From assembly GCA_963594655.1 (NCBI GenBank), contig CAVBFD010000046.1:1-20106 (forward strand): a stretch of 20,106 nucleotides of DNA, read 5' to 3'. This document shows positions 16,056 to 20,106 of the stretch, piece after piece. A model generated the notes under the pieces. It was not told where the DNA came from, did not search any database, and saw only the letters and a program-made list of their open reading frames with translations. This DNA comes from Colivivens sp963594655. Lineage in GTDB: Bacteria; Bacteroidota; Bacteroidia; Bacteroidales; Bacteroidaceae. Within the stretch, counting starts at the first letter, position 1; the number at the start of each line of letters is the position of its first letter. The translations under genes were made by a program, and so were the position numbers.

Positions 16056-16104
16056 ATACGCGATTCTTCGCAAGTGTACTATATTTATAAATCCATTATG
16101 AGTT
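16051..16104 (-). promoter_or_regulatory. Candidate trp antiterminator pairing
   Basis: AACTCAT at 16104-16098, which includes the end of the leader-peptide frame and the first bases of its stop codon, is exactly complementary to ATGAGTT at 16057-16051, the foot of the terminator 5' arm. The two pairings are mutually exclusive. A ribosome stalled at the Trp codons would leave AACTCAT free; one at the stop codon would cover it. The seven-pair helix is modest, so the full antiterminator probably includes further pairs. This mechanism is inferred. Confidence 0.5.
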
Positions 16105-16176
16105 AACGCCAGACAGCCTCAGATTCAATAAACCCAAGTTCTGCCAACGCCAATATGTATTATTGTTCTGTCTCAT
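16096..16176 (-). CDS. trpL: trp leader peptide
   Basis: A 26-codon frame, ATG at 16176 to TAA at 16098-16096, beginning MRQNNNTYWRWQN. Trp codons 9 and 11 (16152-16150 and 16146-16144) are separated by one Arg codon. Tandem or near-tandem Trp codons in a short frame, followed by a terminator before trpB, match leader-peptide attenuation; a conserved RNA called Bacteroid-trp with such a frame has been described in Bacteroidetes. AGACAG (codons 2-3) can pair with CTGTCT (codons 21-22), a possible 1:2-type hairpin that encloses the Trp codons. The -7 promoter box ends only eight bases before the ATG, so the leader may be almost leaderless. Confidence 0.85.
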   Translation of the reverse strand: MRQNNNTYWRWQNLGLLNLRLSGVNS

Positions 16177-16184
16177 TTCGGCTG

Positions 16185-16214
16185 CAAAGTTACGAATAAA
16201 TCTTTTTCCGCAAT
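16185..16214 (-). promoter_or_regulatory. trp operon promoter
   Basis: The -7 box TAACTTTG (16192-16185) is an exact TAnnTTTG. ATTG (16214-16211), 18 bases upstream, can act as the -33 box. The predicted transcription start is near 16180, within a few bases of the trpL ATG. No TrpR-like operator was recognised. Confidence 0.65.
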
Positions 16215-16234
16215 ACTTTCACCTTATTTTTTCT

Positions 16235-16298
16235 CCCTAACCTTAGAGATTTTTCCCGAAGACCATCGAGTTTTATTTCCCAGACCTTGGAGTTTTTC
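16235..16298 (+). repeat. Three imperfect repeats between aroB and the trp promoter
   Basis: On the plus strand three units start with CCC at 16235, 16255 and 16279 and share the pattern CCC-ACC-TT-GAG-TTTT: CCCTAACCTTAGAGATTTTT, CCCGAAGACCATCGAGTTTT and CCCAGACCTTGGAGTTTTTC. Spacings are 20 and 24 bases. They fill nearly all the space between the aroB stop and the trp -33 region. The function is unknown; protein binding near the promoter or a decayed repeat are both possible. Confidence 0.5.
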
Positions 16299-16299
16299 C

Positions 16300-17289
16300 T
16301 CACTGTCCGTCGCGGTAGAAATCCAGAGCCTCACAAATCCGGTTCTTGTCCATCGTGAGGTTGATGCGTATCTTGCCCACGTCACTGAGCAGAGCGAACT
16401 GCACCTCATCGCCCACGTTCTTCTTGTCGTGCTTCATCAGGGCGAGCAGTTCACTGTAGTCGTCACAGGTAACCGGGAACTTGCCGTAATGGCTGTCGAT
16501 GAACCTCACCACCTCGCGCATCGTCTCCGTAGGGAATGAACAGTACGCACTGGACAGGTAGAGTTCGCACACCAGTCCCCACGCCACCGCATAGCCGTGC
16601 AGCACTGGAGTGCCACGGCGGAGAGCGAGACTCTCCAAGGCGTGGCCTACGGTATGTCCCAGGTTCAGTGACTTGCGCAGTCCGTGTTCATGAGGGTCGG
16701 ACTTCACCACCTTCTTCTTCACCGCCACACTCTTGCGCACCATTGCACCCAACTGTCCGTAATCGATGTCGTCGAGGTTGAAAGCGATCAGTTCGTTGAG
16801 TGTGCCGTAGTCGGAGAGCAGTCCGTGCTTCAGCATCTCCGCATAGCCGGAAAGAATGTTCTCCTTGTCGAGTGTCCTCAGGAACGTGGTGTCGAGAATC
16901 ACCTTCTGCGGGTCGTTGAACACACCAATCTCGTTCTTCAGTCCGTTGAAGTTGATTCCGGTCTTGCCTCCCTCGGACGCGTCGACCATCGCCAGCAGTG
17001 TGGTCGGTATGTTGACGAACTCGATGCCCCTCTTGAAGGTGGAGGCAGCGAAGCCGCCAAGGTCGGTCACCATGCCGCCGCCAAGGTTGATAAGCACACT
17101 GTGGCGGGTCGCCCCGTTGTCGCTCAACTGTTTCCACACGTATGACAGGGATTCCAGATTCTTATGGGTGTCGGTACTCGGAATGACTATATGTAAGGCG
17201 TTCTGCAATGCCTTCACCCCACTCACTACAGGCCAACAACACACCTCGGTGGTCTCGTCTGTCAACACAAAAACTTTGTCGTATGCCAT
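16300..17289 (-). CDS. aroB: 3-dehydroquinate synthase
   Basis: Second step of the shikimate pathway: DAHP to 3-dehydroquinate, NAD- and metal-dependent. The 329-residue protein (ATG at 17289, MAYDKVFVLTD) is a little shorter than the usual 350-360, mainly at the N-terminus. Intact motifs are INLGGGMVTDLGGFAAS, FVNIPTTLLAMVDASEGGKTGIN, the metal ligands in GYAEMLKHG and NLGHTVGHALES, and HGYAVAWGL. A GTG nine codons upstream sits almost against the promoter -7 box and is not the likely start. It lies upstream of the trp operon in the same direction with no clear terminator between, so read-through into the trp leader is possible. It supplies the chorismate route used by TrpE/TrpG. Confidence 0.93.
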   Translation of the reverse strand: MAYDKVFVLTDETTEVCCWPVVSGVKALQNALHIVIPSTDTHKNLESLSYVWKQLSDNGATRHSVLINLGGGMVTDLGGFAASTFKRGIEFVNIPTTLLAMVDASEGGKTGINFNGLKNEIGVFNDPQKVILDTTFLRTLDKENILSGYAEMLKHGLLSDYGTLNELIAFNLDDIDYGQLGAMVRKSVAVKKKVVKSDPHEHGLRKSLNLGHTVGHALESLALRRGTPVLHGYAVAWGLVCELYLSSAYCSFPTETMREVVRFIDSHYGKFPVTCDDYSELLALMKHDKKNVGDEVQFALLSDVGKIRINLTMDKNRICEALDFYRDGQ

Positions 17290-17320
17290 GTCTTGTCCTT
17301 TCTTGTCTGTTTTCACGCTA

Positions 17321-17328
17321 CAAAGTTA
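17321..17328 (-). promoter_or_regulatory. -7 box of the aroB promoter
   Basis: TAACTTTG on the minus strand, 31 bases before the aroB ATG, is an exact TAnnTTTG. The nearest upstream TTG (17353-17351) is 22 bases away, slightly too far for an ideal -33 box. Confidence 0.5.
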
Positions 17329-17638
17329 CGCTTTTATTTTGAAACGGCGGCAACCACTCCACAACAAATCGGGATGTGCGTGTCCTCTCCCTTCCGGCAT
17401 ACACCTTATATATAATTGTTCAGCGAACCTCAGCTTGGATTCAACTCGGGTCGAGAGCCTCCCACGGGTAGCGCATGTCTTTCTTTTACACCAACCGATT
17501 GTTGCTTACACCGCCATTGCCGTTACATTAGTCCGAATGTCTTAATAGATTAACATCGATTTCGTTAACGCATGGTATTTCTTGCCATTCCTGCAACATT
17601 GGCATATTCCTGCGATTTGTTTACATTTTGATTTTTCG
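17329..17638. other. Intergenic stretch with no gene recognised
   Basis: About 310 bases upstream of aroB. I see no tRNA, no convincing promoter for a plus-strand gene and no complete coding sequence. A minus-strand frame of about 57 codons is open here but lacks a good start, and its stop lies inside the aroB -7 box. Composition changes from GC-mixed near aroB to AT-rich towards the repeat array. Confidence 0.5.
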
Positions 17639-17726
17639 ACGAAAAAGGGTCTCGAGTGGTAGGGTCATTTCACTCGAGTGAATTGATCAATTCACTCGAG
17701 TGTTTTGATCAATTCACTCGGCTCAA
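17639..17726. repeat. Four 22-bp-period CTCGAG repeats with a 32-bp perfect palindrome
   Basis: Ten-base motifs recur at exact 22-base steps: GTCTCGAGTG (17649), CACTCGAGTG (17671), CACTCGAGTG (17693) and the degenerate CACTCGGCTC (17715). The second and third copies plus the AATTGATCAATT between them form a perfect 32-base palindrome at 17671-17702. The 16-base TTGATCAATTCACTCG occurs directly at 17683 and 17705. A further GTCTCGAACG lies at 17738, one base off register. Two helical turns between copies would put all sites on one face of the DNA, as expected of a multimeric protein-binding array. There are no unique spacers, so it is not a CRISPR. Confidence 0.8.
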
Positions 17727-17747
17727 AAAGATGGGTGGTCTCGAACG

Positions 17748-17960
17748 TGCTTGTAGGTATCTGTAGGGGTCTTGGCGTATTTTGTCAAAAAGTCAGCAGA
17801 ATTGAGTCGTTTCGCACATTATCACACAAGGACATTTTAGCTTTTAGGATGATTTAGCTTACCTATTTCTAAATTCTGACCATGGGTTATTGAAAAAAAA
17901 AACAAAGCAAAACACCCGAACGTCATGCAGCCTCATGTCATGAGTATCAGTATCCCTTTC
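17748..17960. other. AT-rich intergenic stretch with no gene recognised
   Basis: No coding sequence, RNA gene or promoter pair was recognised. It contains a run of ten A near 17894-17903 that is not preceded by a stem on either strand, so it is not a terminator. Confidence 0.4.
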
Positions 17961-17971
17961 TGGACATGTGC

Positions 17972-18042
17972 GCCCCGAAGGGGCAGACTGCTCCGATGCT
18001 GGGAGCTTTATGGGCTTTCAGCCCGAGGTTTCACTCAGAGTG
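17972..18042. repeat. Cluster of short hairpins (REP-like)
   Basis: Successive small stems are seen: GCCCC-GAA-GGGGC (17972-17984), CTCC/GGAG around a seven-base loop (17991-18005), GGGCT-TTC-AGCCC (18012-18024) and CACT-CAG-AGTG (18032-18042). Dense compact stems with tri- or short loops in intergenic DNA resemble repetitive extragenic palindromes. Whether this unit recurs in the genome cannot be told from one window. It lies just before the promoter of the AAA-ATPase-like gene. Confidence 0.5.
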
Positions 18043-18113
18043 CCACACGTAGTGAACTGAATTGTTACGATTACGCTGTCTTACCAACTCGAAAAGCGGA
18101 AGAACCCAAAACA

Positions 18114-18145
18114 TTTGGCGGTACCAGGAATTTATCGTACCTTTG
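18114..18145 (+). promoter_or_regulatory. Promoter of the AAA-ATPase-like/PD-(D/E)XK gene
   Basis: TTTG at 18114-18117, a 20-base spacer and TACCTTTG at 18138-18145 make a strong Bacteroidetes -33/-7 pair. The ATG at 18170 follows 24 bases after the -7 box. The promoter rules out the longer frame that opens at 18062. Confidence 0.65.
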
Positions 18146-18169
18146 CACATACCAATACACTCTCACAAT

Positions 18170-19729
18170 ATGGCAACGAGATTATACCCTATAGGAATAC
18201 AGACTTTCGAACGTATCCGCAAGGACAACCTTCTCTATGTTGACAAGACGGAATACGTCTATCGTATGACACACACGAGTGGCACATTTTTCTTCCTGAG
18301 CCGTCCGAGGCGGTTCGGCAAGTCGCTCTTGGTGTCCACCTTCCGCAGTTACTTCGAGGGACGTAAAGACCTGTTCGAGGGACTCGCCATAGAGAAGCTG
18401 GAGAAGGAGTGGACGGAGTACCCTGTACTGCACTTCAGTATGGCTGGAGGAAAACACTGGGATAAGGAAGGGCTGGAGGAATATCTGAATTACATGTTGG
18501 AGGACCATGAAAAGAAATTCGGCATTACGGAACACCGGAATGGCGTGAACAACAGGTTCACAGACCTGATGGCGACTGTATACCGTAAGACAGGCAAACA
18601 GGTGGTTGTGCTTATCGACGAGTATGACGCTCCACTGTTGGACGTGGTACACGAGGATACGCAATTGCCGGTACTCCGCAATGTGATGCGCAACTTCTAC
18701 AGTCCACTGAAGGACTGTGAACCGATGCTCCGCTTCGTGTTCATGACAGGAATCACCAAGTTCTCACAGCTGAGCATCTTCAGTGAGTTGAACAACATAA
18801 AGAACGTCTCCATGGACGAACCGTACGCCGGCATCTGTGGAATCACCAAGGAGGAGATGCAGACTCAGATGAGTAACGACATTGACGAGCTTGCCGACAA
18901 GCTGAGACTCAGCCGCGATGAAACAATTCAGGAACTGACGGACCAGTACGACGGTTACCACTTCACATGGCCCTCTCCCGACGTGTTCAACCCCTTCAGT
19001 CTGCTCAACTGTTTTGCCGACGGCAAGCTGGGGGCTTACTGGTTCGGTACAGGCACGCCAACATATCTCGTCAACATGATGCGCAAGTTCAAGGTATTGC
19101 CATCTCAACTTGGACGGGTGAGAGCGACGGCATATTCGTTTGATGCAGCCACCGAAACTATGACCTCGCTTACACCGTTGTTGTACCAGAGCGGCTACAT
19201 CACCATAAAGGATTATGACAGCCTTCGGGGTGTCTATACGCTTGACTTCCCGAACAATGAGATAAGGGTGGGAATGTATGCAAGCCTGTTGCCCGGTTAC
19301 CTAAAATCCCGGGTTGACGATGGCAGGGTTGTGATTGCAGACATCGCAGTCTGCTTTGAAGAGTGCGACGCCGACGGCGCACTGCAACTGCTCGCTGACT
19401 TTCTGGAGACTGTGCCTTACTGCGACAACACCAACTACGAGGGTCACTGGCAACAGACCCTGTACATCATCTTCGCCCTCCTAACGAATTACCGTATCCA
19501 TGTGGAGCAGCACACCGCTAAGGGACGCATCGACATCACCCTCGAAACGGCAACTACGGTCTATGTTATTGAACTGAAACTTAACAGCAGTGTAGAAGAC
19601 GCTCTCGCTCAGATAGAGACAAAGCACTATGCTGACGCGTTCAGGATGCAGCCGAAGCCAGTTGTTAAGGTCGGCATGAACTTCTCGCTGAAGGATGGGG
19701 TGAATACCCTTGAATGGAGAGTGGGGTAA
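18170..19729 (+). CDS. AAA-ATPase-like and PD-(D/E)XK nuclease domain protein
   Basis: A 519-residue protein of the Bacteroidetes AAA-ATPase-like plus PDDEXK_9 (DUF1703) type. The N-terminal ATPase domain opens with PIGIQTFERIRKDNLLYVDKT, then a modified Walker A RPRRFGKSLL (K51) and Walker B VVVLIDEYDAPLLD (D150/E151). The C-terminal domain ends with GRIDITLE and VYVIELKLNSS, giving a complete D455...E468-x-K470 nuclease signature, so both active sites look intact. No signal peptide or membrane segment. The family is abundant and multi-copy in Bacteroidetes and has no established function; a link to mobile DNA or defence is speculative. It is the only complete plus-strand gene and sits between an intergenic repeat region and an insertion sequence, which suggests accessory DNA. 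Confidence 0.88.
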   Translation: MATRLYPIGIQTFERIRKDNLLYVDKTEYVYRMTHTSGTFFFLSRPRRFGKSLLVSTFRSYFEGRKDLFEGLAIEKLEKEWTEYPVLHFSMAGGKHWDKEGLEEYLNYMLEDHEKKFGITEHRNGVNNRFTDLMATVYRKTGKQVVVLIDEYDAPLLDVVHEDTQLPVLRNVMRNFYSPLKDCEPMLRFVFMTGITKFSQLSIFSELNNIKNVSMDEPYAGICGITKEEMQTQMSNDIDELADKLRLSRDETIQELTDQYDGYHFTWPSPDVFNPFSLLNCFADGKLGAYWFGTGTPTYLVNMMRKFKVLPSQLGRVRATAYSFDAATETMTSLTPLLYQSGYITIKDYDSLRGVYTLDFPNNEIRVGMYASLLPGYLKSRVDDGRVVIADIAVCFEECDADGALQLLADFLETVPYCDNTNYEGHWQQTLYIIFALLTNYRIHVEQHTAKGRIDITLETATTVYVIELKLNSSVEDALAQIETKHYADAFRMQPKPVVKVGMNFSLKDGVNTLEWRVG

Positions 19730-19734
19730 AATAA

Positions 19735-20106
19735 GGGTCTATGTTGATTTGAGTGGGTAATGGAAGTTTTGTCCTCCATTGACATAGTATATCATGTTGA
19801 CAAAATTGTCCACATTAGTATACCCTCTGGCTCTCCTTTTAGCGAGTTGCACTTTTGCGTTTAGTCTCTCTAAGATTCCATTTGTCACATTTCCTTGTTC
19901 GAAGAAGGTTTTTATGCCAAATAGATGTGTTCTGAATGTAGCAACCAGTTTTTTGAACGGCTCCAGTTTGGAGTTCTCTGCCATTTCCATCCACTTGTTG
20001 AAGTCCTCCCATGCTCCTTCGACCTTGGACGTGGCGTCGTTGAGGATGTCTACAAGCCCCTCCCTAAGGCTATGCGCCTTTCCCAGTAGAGGATAGGTTA
20101 GCAATA
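19735..20106 (-). mobile_element. End of an ISL3-type insertion sequence (partial)
   Basis: The IS extends beyond the right edge. Its end is placed at about 19735, where GGGTCTATG begins, just past the transposase stop and five bases after the stop of the AAA-ATPase-like gene. ISL3 elements commonly start with a GG-rich inverted repeat and duplicate eight bases of target; the AT-rich TAAAATAA at 19727-19734 would be the candidate duplication. Both the boundary and the duplication are inference because the other end is not in the window. Confidence 0.6.
19739..20106 (-). CDS. ISL3 family transposase, C-terminal part
   Basis: The last 122 or so codons of a DDE transposase; the 5' part lies beyond the right edge. 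The diagnostic C-terminal run is NGILERLNAKVQLAKRRARGY followed by NVDNFVNMIYY, which matches the end of ISL3-type DDE domains (N-G-x-x-E-x-x-N-x-K, with the conserved Glu). Upstream, a helical region with EDFNKWMEMAENSKLEPFKKLVATF is also family-like. The apparent first Met at 20104 is an internal TTG, so no true start is present. The visible frame is intact. Confidence 0.82.
   Translation of the reverse strand, partial: LLTYPLLGKAHSLREGLVDILNDATSKVEGAWEDFNKWMEMAENSKLEPFKKLVATFRTHLFGIKTFFEQGNVTNGILERLNAKVQLAKRRARGYTNVDNFVNMIYYVNGGQNFHYPLKST

Noticed and set aside
15977..16057. 27-codon N-terminal extension of trpB
   Set aside because: It would translate the attenuator T-run and hairpin; the ATG at 15976 gives the standard TrpB N-terminus.
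17321..17500. Minus-strand frame of about 57 codons upstream of aroB
   Set aside because: It has no good start codon, its stop falls inside the aroB -7 box, and no known motif is visible.
17639..17748. CRISPR array
   Set aside because: The repeats are adjacent at 22-base steps with similar intervening sequence; there are no unique spacers and no cas genes.
17884..17903. Terminator at the A10 run
   Set aside because: No inverted repeat adjoins the run on either strand.
18062..18169. 36-codon extension of the AAA-ATPase-like protein
   Set aside because: The extension spans the -33/-7 promoter boxes; the ATG at 18170 starts the typical N-terminus.
17925..18194. Plus-strand 89-codon frame over the hairpin cluster
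   Set aside because: It runs through several palindromes and the AAA-ATPase-like gene's promoter, ends inside that gene, and has no recognisable protein features.

Overview
The window looks like chromosomal DNA of a Bacteroidales bacterium, most likely Prevotellaceae. The support is promoter architecture (repeated TTTG / TAnnTTTG pairs, the Bacteroidetes -33/-7 consensus), few classical Shine-Dalgarno sites, protein sequences that resemble Bacteroides/Prevotella homologues as I remember them, and a trp operon in the order trpB-E-G-D-C-F-A. No database was searched. Nearly all genes lie on the minus strand, so the transcription units read from right to left.

Layout from left to right. (1) Positions 1-26 hold the first codons of a minus-strand gene leaving the window, with its own promoter and a strong Shine-Dalgarno site. 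(2) Positions 125-4087 hold a serine unit: serC, serA, a DUF1015 protein and a YigZ/IMPACT protein, driven by a promoter embedded in the terminator of the upstream unit. (3) Positions 4330-6823 hold a metallophosphatase/5'-nucleotidase followed by an unusually short miaA. (4) Positions 6944-9476 hold sdaA (iron-sulfur L-serine dehydratase) and an O-acetylhomoserine sulfhydrylase-type PLP enzyme. (5) Positions 9509-16192 hold the whole trp operon, preceded by a classical transcription attenuator: a 26-codon leader peptide with Trp codons at 9 and 11, an intrinsic terminator ending in ten U, and a candidate antiterminator pairing. (6) Positions 16300-17289 hold aroB, which feeds the chorismate pathway. 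(7) Positions 17330-18169 form a long intergenic region with a 22-bp-period array of CTCGAG-centred repeats (including a 32-bp perfect palindrome) and a cluster of small hairpins. (8) The only plus-strand gene, 18170-19729, encodes an AAA-ATPase-like/PD-(D/E)XK protein typical of Bacteroidetes accessory DNA. It is followed within a few bases by the end of an ISL3-type insertion sequence that runs off the right edge.

The core is amino-acid biosynthesis linked through serine and chorismate. SerA/SerC make phosphoserine, TrpB consumes serine, SdaA degrades it, and AroB supplies the chorismate precursor used by TrpE/TrpG. No serB (phosphoserine phosphatase) is present here.

The most notable observations are the complete trp attenuator, with its leader start codon very close to the predicted transcription start; the MiaA that lacks the family's internal insertion domain; the DGHHR-motif DUF1015 protein in the serine operon; the terminator/promoter overlap before serC; and the 22-bp palindromic array.
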